Source: Janthinobacterium lividum (GTDB taxonomy: Bacteria > Pseudomonadota > Gammaproteobacteria > Burkholderiales > Burkholderiaceae_D). Taken from it: a stretch of DNA of 64,000 nucleotides. The translations under genes were made by a program, and so were the position numbers. This document shows positions 1-7,827 of the stretch, in pieces. The notes under the pieces were generated by a model, which saw only the letters and a list, made by a program, of their open reading frames with translations, made no database searches and was not told the origin of the DNA. The DNA lies in NCBI RefSeq assembly GCF_023509035.1, contig NZ_CP075583.1, forward strand, positions 3,472,001-3,536,000, in the 5' to 3' direction. Every line of letters begins with the position of its first letter. The stretch's first letter is position 1.

Positions 1-22
1 CTTTTTTACGCTCAGGATTTCC

Positions 23-1384
23 ATGACCGATGTACGCACACAATCAGCCGAAGCCGCGAAGCTGAACGAGGATTGCGCCCTGGTTGCCGCGCTGCTGGGT
101 GGCACCAAGGCCATGCGGGCGGCTGGCAAGAAATATTTGCCGCAGTGGCCGGGCGAGGACAGCGAGAGCTACGATCTGCGTCTGGCCGTGGCCACGCTGT
201 TCCCAGCCTATGCCCGCACCATCGATGTGCTCTCGGCCAAGCCGTTCAGCAAGCCGGTGACACTGGGCGAGGACGTGCCAGAACGCCTGAAACCTTGGCT
301 GCAAAACGTCGACCTGGCCGGACGTGACCTCCACAGCTTCCTGTCGGAGATCACCCAGGAGGCGATGGGCTACGGCTTCTCGGGCATCCTGGTTGACTTC
401 CCAAAGGCGGGCAACTTGGTGACCAAGGCCGACGAGGAGGCCGCTGGCGTGCGCCCGTACTTCGTTCAGGTACACGTGCAAAACATCTTGGGATGGCTGC
501 CGAAGAATGCCACCAGCCTGGAAGGCTTGACCCAGCTGCGTTTGCTGGAAAGCGTGTCCGAGCCGGATGGCGACTTCGATACCAAGGAAATCGAGCAGGT
601 GCGCGTCATCGGGCGCGGCACCTGGCAGACCTGGCGCCAGCGCGAAACGGCTGGCAAAAAAGATTGGGTGCTGCATGAGGAGGGCGTCACCACACTGAAG
701 CGCATCGCGTTCGTGCCTGTCTACGGCAAGCGCCTGGGCTACATGCAGGCCACGCCGCCGCTGCTCGAGCTGGCGCATAGCAACGTCGAGCACTGGCAGA
801 GCAAGAGCGACCAGCAGAACATTCTGCACGTAGCGCGCGTGCCGATCTTGTTTGCCAAGATGCTGGGCGAGGGCGGTATTACCGTCGGCGCCGGCAGTGC
901 GGTCAAGTCAGAATCGCCCGAAGGCGACCTGAAATTTGTGGAGCACGGCGGCAAGGCCATCGAGGCCGGCCGTCTGTCCATCCTCGACCTGGAAGACCGC
1001 ATGCGCCAGGCTGGCGCGGAACTGCTGGTGATCAAGCCTGGGAACGTGACCGAATCGCAGACCTTGGCCGACAACGAGCAGGGCGCATGCGCGCTACAGA
1101 AGATCGCGGGCAATGTCGAGGATGCTGGCGACCAGGCGCTTCAGTTCATGGCTGAGTGGGTGGGCGAAGCCGAAGGCGGCCACATCACCATCTTCAAAGA
1201 CTTCGGCGCAGCGTCGCTAGCTGCCGCCAGTGCAGAGCTGCTGTTCAAAGGTGCATCGAGCGGCCTGCTGTCGGCCGAGAGCTACTTTAATGAACTCAAG
1301 CGTCGCGGCATCCTGTCGCCAGATCTAGATTGGGAATCGGAACGAGCGAAGATCAAAACAGCCAAAGATGGACGTGGGAGTTAA
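23..1384 (+). CDS. Phage portal protein (DUF4055 family)
   Basis: The 453-aa product resembles the DUF4055 family of phage portal-like proteins, which form the ring at the capsid vertex that DNA passes through during packaging. The whole protein fits the family: a Tyr/Arg-rich N-terminal part (about residues 30-70), a long central region containing SKSDQQNILHVARVP near residue 265, and a helical, Ala-rich C-terminus. No single catalytic motif is expected. An AGGA Shine-Dalgarno lies 5 nt before the ATG. It is the first complete gene of the window and heads a run of head and tail genes; the terminase subunits would be expected just upstream, outside the window. The family call is from memory of the sequence style; position and length agree with it. 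Confidence 0.8.
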   Translation: MTDVRTQSAEAAKLNEDCALVAALLGGTKAMRAAGKKYLPQWPGEDSESYDLRLAVATLFPAYARTIDVLSAKPFSKPVTLGEDVPERLKPWLQNVDLAGRDLHSFLSEITQEAMGYGFSGILVDFPKAGNLVTKADEEAAGVRPYFVQVHVQNILGWLPKNATSLEGLTQLRLLESVSEPDGDFDTKEIEQVRVIGRGTWQTWRQRETAGKKDWVLHEEGVTTLKRIAFVPVYGKRLGYMQATPPLLELAHSNVEHWQSKSDQQNILHVARVPILFAKMLGEGGITVGAGSAVKSESPEGDLKFVEHGGKAIEAGRLSILDLEDRMRQAGAELLVIKPGNVTESQTLADNEQGACALQKIAGNVEDAGDQALQFMAEWVGEAEGGHITIFKDFGAASLAAASAELLFKGASSGLLSAESYFNELKRRGILSPDLDWESERAKIKTAKDGRGS

Positions 1385-1469
1385 CGATAAAAGGCACTAA
1401 GTGTCAGTGTTGGTATTTCGATCCCAAGCACATGTCGCACTTCCTTCTAACGAGGGAACGCTAAAATTG

Positions 1470-1497
1470 TTGCCGTGTGGGAATAGTGGCATAATAG
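1470..1497 (+). promoter_or_regulatory. Putative sigma-70 promoter of the moron gene
   Basis: TTGCCG (1470-1475) and TAATAG (1492-1497) are separated by 16 bp and lie 28 bp upstream of the small membrane-protein gene at 1525. This would give the inserted gene its own transcription inside the phage late operon, as is typical of morons. Predicted by eye only. Confidence 0.45.
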
Positions 1498-1524
1498 CAG
1501 CGTCGAAATTTCTAAATTTATGAT

Positions 1525-1944
1525 ATGACTGTTGGAGCAGTGCCTGATGGCTTTATCTTGTCGTTGCAAATCATTGCCTCGGGAATGATGGGGGCGGATT
1601 ATTTTTTTGATCCTGATCAAAGAGAAAATATTAATATATGGATAAATAGAAAGGCCAGGAATTTTCAATTGCGAGCAGAGTCGAACTGGAAGTTGTCGTA
1701 TCAAGAGATTTTTGTTAATAATCGGACCAAGCTCGCAATAACTTTATTCCTATTTATTGCGTCCTTGGGAATGATGTTTTCGCAAGAGTATATTGTGAGA
1801 AAATTCGGGCTGTTGGGCATAGTCGTTCCGGCAACAGGGATTTTTTTATTCATATTCTCGGTTGCTGTATTCTCTAAAAACGTTTCGAATCATATATTTT
1901 CGGCGATGATTTCGTTATTTTTCTGGATAACGTCTTTTTTGTGA
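1525..1944 (+). CDS. Small AT-rich membrane protein, probable phage moron
   Basis: I do not recognise this 139-aa protein. The N-terminal ~70 residues are polar (RENINIWINRKARNFQ and a basic stretch). Two or three hydrophobic segments follow: about residues 73-90 (LAITLFLFIASLGMMF), 98-118 (LLGIVVPATGIFLFIFSVAV) and the last ~15 residues. It is clearly more AT-rich than the portal and capsid genes on either side, has its own promoter-like sequence upstream and a hairpin terminator downstream, and interrupts the portal-to-scaffold order. These are the marks of a moron, that is, a gene acquired by the phage and expressed from the prophage. A role at the host membrane, such as superinfection exclusion, is only inference. 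No good ribosome-binding site precedes the first ATG; ATG 1585 is an alternative start. Confidence 0.6.
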   Translation: MTVGAVPDGFILSLQIIASGMMGADYFFDPDQRENINIWINRKARNFQLRAESNWKLSYQEIFVNNRTKLAITLFLFIASLGMMFSQEYIVRKFGLLGIVVPATGIFLFIFSVAVFSKNVSNHIFSAMISLFFWITSFL

Positions 1945-2049
1945 GTTATTGTAAAAAAGGCGCTATCTTTGGAGTTGGATTCCTTTTTCTTTTGTTCTCA
2001 TTCCTTTGCCGCTATTTAAATCTTCCCTAATATGTATTGCTGAATTGAA

Positions 2050-2078
2050 GCCGCCTTTAAATATGGCGGTTTTTTTTT
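2050..2078 (+). terminator. Rho-independent terminator after the moron
   Basis: The inverted repeat GCCGCC / GGCGGT with a 9-nt loop is followed by eight T residues. It closes the moron transcription unit. Confidence 0.75.
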
Positions 2079-2095
2079 GGCGCAAGCGAAGGCGC

Positions 2096-2488
2096 ATGGA
2101 AACTGCATCGCAAGTTGCTGGCTGTGCGTGGGCCGCTTGGATCGGCTTCAACCTACAGATGGTTGCTTTCGCCGCGACGGCTTTGCCTGTGCACCAGGTA
2201 CACTTCGACGGATTCAGGGCGCGTCTGCCAGCTTCACTGCCCACGATGCTGGCGCCAGCCGAGATTGCTGCCGCCGTAGCTCACGAGCATGGACATGGCC
2301 GCCACCTGCATAACTGGACCAACCCGCTGCATCGATGCCTACTGCTGAATCCCGGGCTGCAGCGCCGGCGCCGACAGGAAATCGAAGCCGGCGTCTATGC
2401 CGCTGCGGGCGGGCACGGTGCTCTGGCCAGTGCGCTGCGCAAGCTGTCAAACCATCCTGACGATGTATCGCGGGCCGAGCGCCTATAA
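2096..2488 (+). CDS. M48-like zinc metallopeptidase of the head module
   Basis: The 130-aa product contains AAAVAHEHGHGRHLH, a perfect HExxH zinc motif (HEHGH), and about 35 residues later EIEAGVYAAAGGHG, which resembles the E-x-E-A-D third-ligand motif of M48-type gluzincins except that the usual Asp is Gly. Short phage proteins with this pairing are often annotated as M48/Ste24p-like peptidases. The chosen ATG at 2096 follows GAAGG by 3 nt; a longer reading from 2006 would run through the preceding terminator and is unlikely. Its place between portal and scaffold suggests a role in capsid maturation, but this is inference. The Asp-to-Gly change leaves activity uncertain. Confidence 0.55.
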   Translation: METASQVAGCAWAAWIGFNLQMVAFAATALPVHQVHFDGFRARLPASLPTMLAPAEIAAAVAHEHGHGRHLHNWTNPLHRCLLLNPGLQRRRRQEIEAGVYAAAGGHGALASALRKLSNHPDDVSRAERL

Positions 2489-2514
2489 CGCATGTAACAA
2501 AAACGATTTCACCG

Positions 2515-2536
2515 ACCGCCCTTGTGGCGGTTTTTT
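2515..2536 (+). terminator. Hairpin terminator before the scaffold gene
   Basis: ACCGCC / GGCGGT stem with a 5-nt loop followed by a T tract. It lies inside the late operon, between the metallopeptidase-like gene and the scaffold gene. Confidence 0.7.
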
Positions 2537-2610
2537 ATTGCCGCAAGCGGACGCGACGCGGTGCACGGCCGGAAGGCCATTGATAGGGCGGATGCCCGGA
2601 AAGAACGACC

Positions 2611-3420
2611 ATGCCATTTAAATACAACGCAGACGGAACCATTGCGATCGACGGCGAAAAGAAGCTGCCGATCTTCATTCATCCCAACGGGACCGAAGCG
2701 CCATTCGACGCGGATACCACGCTTGGCACGATCACCCGCCTGAACGGCGAGGCCAAGACGCACCGCGAGGGCAAGGAGGCCGCAGAGGCCAAGCTGAAGA
2801 GCTTTGAAGGCATCGAAGACGGCGTGGCTGCACTGGCTGCCCTGAATACGGTGAAGAGCCTCAGCTCCGGCGAACTGAAGACGGCTGCCCAGGTCAAGGA
2901 AATCCAAGATGCGGCAGCCAAGACCGCGCAAGAGCAGGTTGCCGCGCAGGCCAAGGCAAGCGCCACGCAACTGCAGGAATTGACTGCGCAGCTGGATAAA
3001 CGCACCAACGAATTGAACACCCACATGATCGGCGGCGGCTTCGCCAGCTCAAAGCTGCTGACCGACGACAAGCACCCAAGCCGCCTTGCGATCCCAACCG
3101 AGATGGCAAAAGCATATTTCGGCAGTCACTTTAAGGTCGAAGACGGCAAGATGGTGCCGTACGACGCCGCCGGCAACAAGATTTTCTCGCCGACCCGCCC
3201 GGGTGAGGTCGCTGATTTCGATGAAGGTTTGGCGCAGTTGGTACAAGCCTGCCCGTTTAAAGACCAAATCCTGAAGGGATCCGGCGCATCCGGCGGCGGC
3301 GCCCAAGGCGGAAATGGCGGCGGCGCAGGCGCCAAGCAAATTTCCCGCGCTCAATTTGAGGCGATGGGCGTCCAGGATCGCGCCGCAGCAATGAAAAGTG
3401 GCGTAACTGTCGCCGGTTAA
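2611..3420 (+). CDS. Phage scaffolding protein (DUF6651-like)
   Basis: A 269-aa protein directly upstream of the coat gene. The N-terminus is a compact beta-type region, MPFKYNADGTIAIDG onward; the centre (about residues 55-135) is a long charged, Ala/Gln/Lys-rich helix likely to form a coiled coil. The C-terminal part holds a globular segment (TDDKHPSRLAIPTEMAKAYFG) and then a Gly/Ser-rich linker (about 225-250). This layout and position fit the scaffolding proteins that template P22-type coat assembly and leave the capsid before DNA entry. The family name is from memory; the scaffold role is well supported by neighbour order. Confidence 0.75.
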   Translation: MPFKYNADGTIAIDGEKKLPIFIHPNGTEAPFDADTTLGTITRLNGEAKTHREGKEAAEAKLKSFEGIEDGVAALAALNTVKSLSSGELKTAAQVKEIQDAAAKTAQEQVAAQAKASATQLQELTAQLDKRTNELNTHMIGGGFASSKLLTDDKHPSRLAIPTEMAKAYFGSHFKVEDGKMVPYDAAGNKIFSPTRPGEVADFDEGLAQLVQACPFKDQILKGSGASGGGAQGGNGGGAGAKQISRAQFEAMGVQDRAAAMKSGVTVAG

Positions 3421-3536
3421 AAGTTCGCAATTCAGGGCGACGCCTTGACGTCCTGCACGTGCCTTTTCGATGGATGTCGGAAGGGTGCTTTGGGCTGGAT
3501 GGCCTCTCAGTTCTAAAACTCAAATCACCCCTCAAT

Positions 3537-3566
3537 GGCTCGCTTTCGCGGGCCTTCTTCATTTTT
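3537..3566 (+). terminator. Hairpin terminator before the coat gene
   Basis: GGCTCGC / GCGGGCC stem with a TTTC loop, followed by TTCTTCATTTTT. It lies within the 160-bp gap between scaffold and coat, 17 bp before the coat start codon. Confidence 0.6.
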
Positions 3567-3582
3567 GAAAGGCTTCACAACA

Positions 3583-4752
3583 ATGGGCACTCTTACCCTT
3601 AACGGCTTGCTGCCGACTATTTACAACGCGATGGAGGTAATCTCGCGCGAGCAGATCGGTATGATTCCAGCTGTATCGCGCGACTCCAATGCTGAGCGTG
3701 CGGCAATCAATGAAACCGTGCGGTCGCCATCCGTCGGCCCTATGGTCGCCGAAGATTTGACGCCAGGCGCTTATGCTCCCGATACGCCGAATCAGACCAT
3801 CAACTACGTTGACATGACGATCCAGAAGGCGCGCTCGGTGCCATTTGGCATCACGGGCGAAGAAAATCGCGGCTTGAACAACGCTGGCACGCTGGGCGAT
3901 ATCAACGCGCAGCGCATTACCCAGGCGCTGCGCACGCTGGGCAATGAAGTCGAGGCCGATCTGGCTGCGCTGCACATCTACGCCTCGCGCGCCTACGGTA
4001 CTGCCAACGTGACCCCGTTCGGCACGGCGGCCGATTTCACCGATTTCTCGAATCCGCTGCGCATCCTGGACGACAATGGCGCGCCACTGACCGACCGCCA
4101 AATGGTTCTGGGCTCGTCCGCGATCTCGAACATTCGCGGCAAGCAGTCCGGCCTGTTCAAGGCGAACGAAGCGAATAGCGATGAATTGCTGCGTCGCGGC
4201 ATCATCGGCCAGGTCGAAGGCTGGGACATCCACAACTCGGGCCAGATCCGCTCGCTGGTTCCTGCCGGCACTGCGGCTGCATCGACCACCAATGCTGCGG
4301 GCTATGCCGTCGGTGCCACGGTGATCAACCTGGCTGCTGCTGGTACCGGCGCCTACATCACGGGCGACATCGTGGCGTTCGCTGGCGATGCCGACAACAA
4401 GTACCTGCTGGCAGCTGGCGATGCTGACACCTCGAACGGCGGCACCATCGTGCTGGCCGAGCCGGGCCTGCGCAAGGCAATTGTCGGTGCCACCGCGATT
4501 ACTGTGATCGCGGCAACCACCCGCAACATGTTCTTCCACCGCTCGGCCATCCAGCTGGCTTGCCGCGCGCCGGCCATGCCGGATGAAGGCGACTCGGCCG
4601 ATGACGTGATGATGGTGACCGACCCGGTTTCCGGCATTACCTACGAGTTCTGCATCTACAAGCAGAAGCGCCAGGTCCGCTACGAGGTCAACCTGGCATG
4701 GGGTGTGAAAGCAGTGGCTCCACGCCACATGGGCATTCTGATCGGCGCGTAA
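3583..4752 (+). CDS. P22-type major coat protein (gene 5 family)
   Basis: The 389-aa product fits the P22 coat protein family. It begins MGTLTLNGLLPTIYNAMEVI and carries the family's conserved N-terminal run, SVGPMVAEDLTPG followed by IQKARSVPFGITGEEN. A central insertion rich in Ala/Gly/Thr (about residues 230-330) corresponds to the variable I-domain/beta region, and the protein ends in VNLAWGVKAVAPRHMGILIGA. The ATG at 3583 has the spacing expected from GAAAGG at 3567-3572; the longer in-frame reading from 3535 would begin inside the terminator hairpin. It is the HK97-fold shell subunit of this prophage. A P22-like capsid joined to a contractile tail is a mosaic combination. Confidence 0.88.
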   Translation: MGTLTLNGLLPTIYNAMEVISREQIGMIPAVSRDSNAERAAINETVRSPSVGPMVAEDLTPGAYAPDTPNQTINYVDMTIQKARSVPFGITGEENRGLNNAGTLGDINAQRITQALRTLGNEVEADLAALHIYASRAYGTANVTPFGTAADFTDFSNPLRILDDNGAPLTDRQMVLGSSAISNIRGKQSGLFKANEANSDELLRRGIIGQVEGWDIHNSGQIRSLVPAGTAAASTTNAAGYAVGATVINLAAAGTGAYITGDIVAFAGDADNKYLLAAGDADTSNGGTIVLAEPGLRKAIVGATAITVIAATTRNMFFHRSAIQLACRAPAMPDEGDSADDVMMVTDPVSGITYEFCIYKQKRQVRYEVNLAWGVKAVAPRHMGILIGA

Positions 4753-4777
4753 GCGTTGCTGGGCTAATCATCAACCT

Positions 4778-4808
4778 GGCCCGGCCAGCACTGCGGTGCT
4801 GCCGGGCC
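4778..4808 (+). terminator. Long GC hairpin after the coat gene
   Basis: GGCCCGGCCAGCAC pairs with GTGCTGCCGGGCC (one bulged C) around a short loop. No T tract follows, so it is more likely an mRNA-processing or stabilising stem after the highly expressed coat gene than a classical terminator. Confidence 0.5.
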
Positions 4809-4823
4809 TCACCTGACTTCACC

Positions 4824-5201
4824 ATGGATACCCTCAAAATCGTATCGACGGACCTGCGCACGCAGGGCCCTTTCGTCGTAATCAATAAATCCGACTTCAA
4901 CCCCGACGTGCACGAGCTGTACGGCGACCAGGACCTGGGCGCGCCCACCGAGCGCGCGCCGACCATGGCCGAACTGCTGGTCGCGCGCGATCAGCTCCTG
5001 GAGCGCGAGCGCTCACTGGACGCCGAGAAGGAGCGCATTGCCGCGCAGGAGCAGCGCCTGGCCGATCAAGCCCAGGCCAACGAAGTCGAAGCGCAGCGCC
5101 TGCGCGACGAAGCTGCAAGCCTGCAGGCTGCGAAAGATGCAGCTGCGGCCGCAACTCTTGCCACTTCGACCGAAAAGCCAGCAAAGGCTGCCAAGGCGTA
5201 A
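4824..5201 (+). CDS. Phage protein with long coiled-coil, unknown role
   Basis: A 125-aa protein that I cannot name. After ~45 ordinary residues (MDTLKIVSTDLRTQGPFVVI onward) it becomes a continuous charged helix, EAQRLRDEAASLQAAKDAAA and similar, from about residue 50 to 110, ending in a Lys/Ala tail. Proteins like this often sit between coat and head-tail adaptor genes of P22-coat phages and may be decoration or head-completion proteins. ATG 4824 follows the post-coat hairpin; a longer in-frame reading starting inside the coat gene at 4698 is rejected because it overlaps a well-conserved C-terminus. Confidence 0.6.
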   Translation: MDTLKIVSTDLRTQGPFVVINKSDFNPDVHELYGDQDLGAPTERAPTMAELLVARDQLLERERSLDAEKERIAAQEQRLADQAQANEVEAQRLRDEAASLQAAKDAAAAATLATSTEKPAKAAKA

Positions 5202-5251
5202 TCCCTGGCCAGCACCGCCCCGCACGCCGGGGCATTTACATCAGGACAAGA

Positions 5252-5335
5252 ATGCTCGTCATCGAAGCTGGCACCTGCATGTCGGACGCCGAATCATATG
5301 CTTGCGATGCCTGGGTGGACGCGCACCATACCTAA
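5252..5335 (+). pseudogene. 27-codon remnant of a head-tail connector gene
   Basis: A short reading frame, MLVIEAGTCMSDAESYACDA then WVDAHHT and a stop. It looks like the first ~27 residues of the neck/DnaT-like protein common in phages, which usually begins with an '(I)VEDGTG..ADSYVS..EADAYHA' pattern. The rest of that gene is absent: the next gene starts 12 nt downstream with its own AAGGGGAAG ribosome-binding site. Either this is a relic left by deletion, or it survives as a leader peptide. It is too short for standard gene finders. Confidence 0.45.
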
Positions 5336-5346
5336 AAAGGGGAAGT

Positions 5347-5751
5347 ATGTCTCTCACCACCGCGCAAATGGCTGACGTCAGGCGCTATATGGGCTATTCG
5401 CTCGTGGGCACGACCATGCAGATCGGGCCGAATCATGATGTGGTTTATGGTCGCTTCGGCATGACCTTGATGTCGCTGTACACGCGCCTTACGACGCTTA
5501 CGGCCGATGAGGAGGCTGTGCTGGTCAATACCTACCTCGCCAACCTTGGCCCGCTCGAAACGGCGATCTTCGGTGCCGGCGCGAATCTGGACACCGACCA
5601 GGCCGCGATCTGGACGCACAACAAGCGCGAGGTGGCTGATCGCACTTCACTATTCAACCAAGTGCGGCGCGCGCTGTGCGAATTCATTGGATTTCCGCCA
5701 GGCGGCAACCTCGGCACCGGCGGCAACTCCATCAAGCTGGTGAGAGCATGA
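5347..5751 (+). CDS. Phage head-tail adaptor region protein, unknown family
   Basis: A 134-aa protein starting MSLTTAQMADVRRYMGYSLV, preceded by AAAAGGGGAAG 1 nt upstream of the ATG region. It is mostly helical, with the conserved-looking segment LVNTYLANLGPLETAIFGAG and, near the C-terminus, RRALCEFIGFPPGGNLGTGG. Its place just after coat and a neck-gene remnant, before the tail genes, suggests a connector or head-closure protein. I cannot assign a named family. It overlaps the next gene by ATGA, so the two are probably translationally coupled. Confidence 0.6.
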   Translation: MSLTTAQMADVRRYMGYSLVGTTMQIGPNHDVVYGRFGMTLMSLYTRLTTLTADEEAVLVNTYLANLGPLETAIFGAGANLDTDQAAIWTHNKREVADRTSLFNQVRRALCEFIGFPPGGNLGTGGNSIKLVRA

Positions 5752-6119
5752 GCTCCTTCCCGGCAGTGAGGATCGACGGCTGTTTCGTCGCAGATAATAC
5801 TTATCGTGAAGGCGACAAGGTCTGGATCGTGACGAACCTGATCGCACGCGCCAAGGATCTGGACTCGTTCGACCTGCCGCTGGCGGCAATCTATTCGGGT
5901 TCGGAAGTGTGGCCGGCAGTAGGCTCGGCCTACGGTATTGCGCATCATGTGCGCCGAGCGCTCGATGTCGACACTAGCCACCCGATCATCATGTGCCAAC
6001 AAGGCTTCATCATGGATGGCTGGCATCGCGTGCTACGTGCCCTAATTGAGGGCAAGTTGACCATCAAAGCGGTGCGCTTCGCCGAGACGCCGCCGCATGA
6101 CTACATAAAGGCCTCCTAA
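5748..6119 (+). CDS. ParB/sulfiredoxin-like domain protein in the head-tail module
   Basis: A 123-aa protein whose C-terminal half contains IIMCQQGFIMDGWHRVLRAL followed by IEGKLTIKAVRF. This resembles the 'I.DG.HR..AL..G...I.AV.' core of ParB/Srx-type nucleotide-binding domains. The N-terminal half (about 1-60) is beta-rich and of unknown type. It overlaps its upstream neighbour by ATGA and its downstream neighbour by one base, so it is firmly part of the structural operon, an unusual location for a ParB-like fold. A modified, non-catalytic structural role or a small regulatory NTPase are both possible; neither is shown by the sequence. Confidence 0.5.
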   Translation: MSSFPAVRIDGCFVADNTYREGDKVWIVTNLIARAKDLDSFDLPLAAIYSGSEVWPAVGSAYGIAHHVRRALDVDTSHPIIMCQQGFIMDGWHRVLRALIEGKLTIKAVRFAETPPHDYIKAS

Positions 6120-6763
6120 TGGACGGCTCCACAATCCAAAACCGCCTGTATCGCGGCTACGCTAAGGCGGCGCAGAAAATCGGCATCGCGCACGACCAGT
6201 ATCGGCCCGCCGGCGCGCTAACGCCGCTGGCGGCCGGGAACAAGCTGGCGAGCCTGCCGGCCAGCTTCAACGCCGAGAGCTTCGCCTACGGGAAGCCGAA
6301 CAAGTACGGCAAGCCAACCTGGTATGCCATCGTTGACGGAGCGCAGACGCGGGTGGGCGACTACTTGGTCGGCCCGAGCGGCACGTTCTTCATCGCCGCC
6401 CAGCAGGCGCTGCTGCCGATCCTGGCGGTCGAGTGCAACCGAACGATCAATATCCTGCGCCCGCAGCAGCAAACGGGCGTAGGTGCGGTCGGCTACGGCG
6501 GCGACACAGACGACAACGAGACGCTGCTGATGCAAGCGTGGCCAGCCTCGGTTCTGCAGGGCGCCAAGGGCGAGAAGAATGAAACGAATCTGCCGGGCGA
6601 CGTCCGCTCGCCTTGGTGGGCCGTGCTGCTGCCTGCGCTCCCAGGTGTTCTGTTGCGCACGGCGGACATCATCACCGACGATCTTGGTCGCCGGCTGTTG
6701 GTCAGCTCGGCCGAGCTGACCGACATGGGCTGGCGCATCACCGCAATGCAGGCACTGACATGA
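6119..6763 (+). CDS. Conserved-position phage protein, neck/tail completion region
   Basis: A 214-aa protein beginning MDGSTIQNRLYRGYAKAAQK. I do not recognise a named domain. Two beta-rich parts can be seen: GDYLVGPSGTFFIAAQQALL around residue 85 and a second around LLRTADIITDDLGRRLLVSS near residue 180. The latter type of segment is common in phage minor head-tail proteins that follow the adaptor. Start and stop overlap both neighbours (stop TAA shares a base with its ATG; ATGA at the 3' end). It probably acts at the neck or tail terminator; this rests on position alone. Confidence 0.55.
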   Translation: MDGSTIQNRLYRGYAKAAQKIGIAHDQYRPAGALTPLAAGNKLASLPASFNAESFAYGKPNKYGKPTWYAIVDGAQTRVGDYLVGPSGTFFIAAQQALLPILAVECNRTINILRPQQQTGVGAVGYGGDTDDNETLLMQAWPASVLQGAKGEKNETNLPGDVRSPWWAVLLPALPGVLLRTADIITDDLGRRLLVSSAELTDMGWRITAMQALT

Positions 6764-7578
6764 GCGATATCGGCGACGTACAAAACAGCCTCGTGGCCAT
6801 GGTTGCAGCTGCGGTCTACCCGGGCGGTACCGGCGCCGCCTCTGTCTCCAGCAAGGATATCGTTGTCTACGCCGGCTGGCCGACCAGCTCGCGCCTCGAC
6901 GCAGATCTACTGGTGGAGAAGGCGCACGTCACTGTTTTTCAGACCCAAACCGAGGCGAACAAGACCCGTTACCCGAAGGACTGGAAGGAGGCGAACATCA
7001 ACACTGCAGGCCTGGCCATCGCGGTGACCGGCCAACAGATCACGATCAGCGGCGCACCGCTCGAGTTATTCCAGCCTGAGAACGTCTCGGTCCGGATCGG
7101 CCGGAAGTCCTACGTGCTTGCCGCGACACCGGAAGACACGCCGGAGACACTGGCTGGTGTTCTGGCGGCGCAGATTGCCGCCGATTGGCCAGCTGCGGTC
7201 GCCGCCGGCGGCGTCATCACGCTGCCAGCTGCCGCGAACATCACGGCGGCGCTGATCGGCGTGGCCGGCAATGTAGTGCGCGTGCTTCGCACCCTGGAAC
7301 GCGTGTTCCAGATTACGGTTTGGTCGGCGACGCCGGCACAGCGCGACGTCATCGGCAGGGCACTCGATACCGCGCTGGCGGGGATTGAGCGCTTCACGCT
7401 GGCCGATGGGTACGGCGCGCGGCTTATATATCGGAGCAGCCACGTAACTGACCAGCAGCAGAAGGCGAAGCTGTATCGGCGTGACTTTCAGTACAGCATC
7501 GAATATTCGACAACGCAGTCAATGACTGCAACCCAAATCACGCAGACCGCACTGAACAGTACGGGAAGCGCTACTTAG
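6760..7578 (+). CDS. Phage tail-associated protein upstream of the sheath
   Basis: A 272-aa protein starting MSDIGDVQNSLVAMVAAAVY. The N-terminal third resembles small tail-completion proteins (SSKDIVVYAGWPTSSRLDAD); the middle (about 85-180) has a beta-rich repeat-like region, QITISGAPLELFQPENVSVR. The C-terminal part includes RVFQITVWSATPAQRDVIGR and a YRRDFQYSIEYSTTQ strand. I cannot name the family. Its place between the neck genes and the tail sheath in a contractile-tail operon suggests a tail-terminator or completion role. The ATG overlaps the previous stop by ATGA. Confidence 0.55.
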   Translation: MSDIGDVQNSLVAMVAAAVYPGGTGAASVSSKDIVVYAGWPTSSRLDADLLVEKAHVTVFQTQTEANKTRYPKDWKEANINTAGLAIAVTGQQITISGAPLELFQPENVSVRIGRKSYVLAATPEDTPETLAGVLAAQIAADWPAAVAAGGVITLPAAANITAALIGVAGNVVRVLRTLERVFQITVWSATPAQRDVIGRALDTALAGIERFTLADGYGARLIYRSSHVTDQQQKAKLYRRDFQYSIEYSTTQSMTATQITQTALNSTGSAT

Positions 7579-7585
7579 GAACGCC

Positions 7586-7768
7586 ATGAATTTCAATTTA
7601 ACTGTTGTCGAAGCTTTCCTTTCCCACAGTAAAGGCGAGGTGATCAGCGACGCAGCGGAAGTCGCGAAGTATGTCGATTCTGATTGGCAAGGCCATTTCG
7701 TGAAGAGTGCGGCACCGGCGGCGTCCACTACTAAACAGGCGGCAAAGGGCGACGCTGCCGTGAAGTAA
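7586..7768 (+). CDS. Small phage protein of unknown function
   Basis: A 60-aa protein, MNFNLTVVEAFLSHSKGEVI followed by SDAAEVAKYV, with a Lys/Ala-rich disordered tail. It starts 7 nt after the previous gene with an AGGAACGCC ribosome-binding sequence and is followed by a terminator. The size and position just before the sheath gene are typical of small conserved phage genes. No function can be read from it. Confidence 0.5.
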   Translation: MNFNLTVVEAFLSHSKGEVISDAAEVAKYVDSDWQGHFVKSAAPAASTTKQAAKGDAAVK

Positions 7769-7788
7769 TCCAACATCAAGCCATTGTG

Positions 7789-7810
7789 GCCGCCGTCGGG
7801 CGGCTTTTTC
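7789..7810 (+). terminator. Hairpin terminator before the tail sheath gene
   Basis: GCCGCC / GGCGGC stem with a short loop followed by TTTTTCATTT. It lies 18 bp upstream of the sheath start codon, inside the late operon. Confidence 0.7.
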
Positions 7811-7827
7811 ATTTCTAGGAGCCGTTC

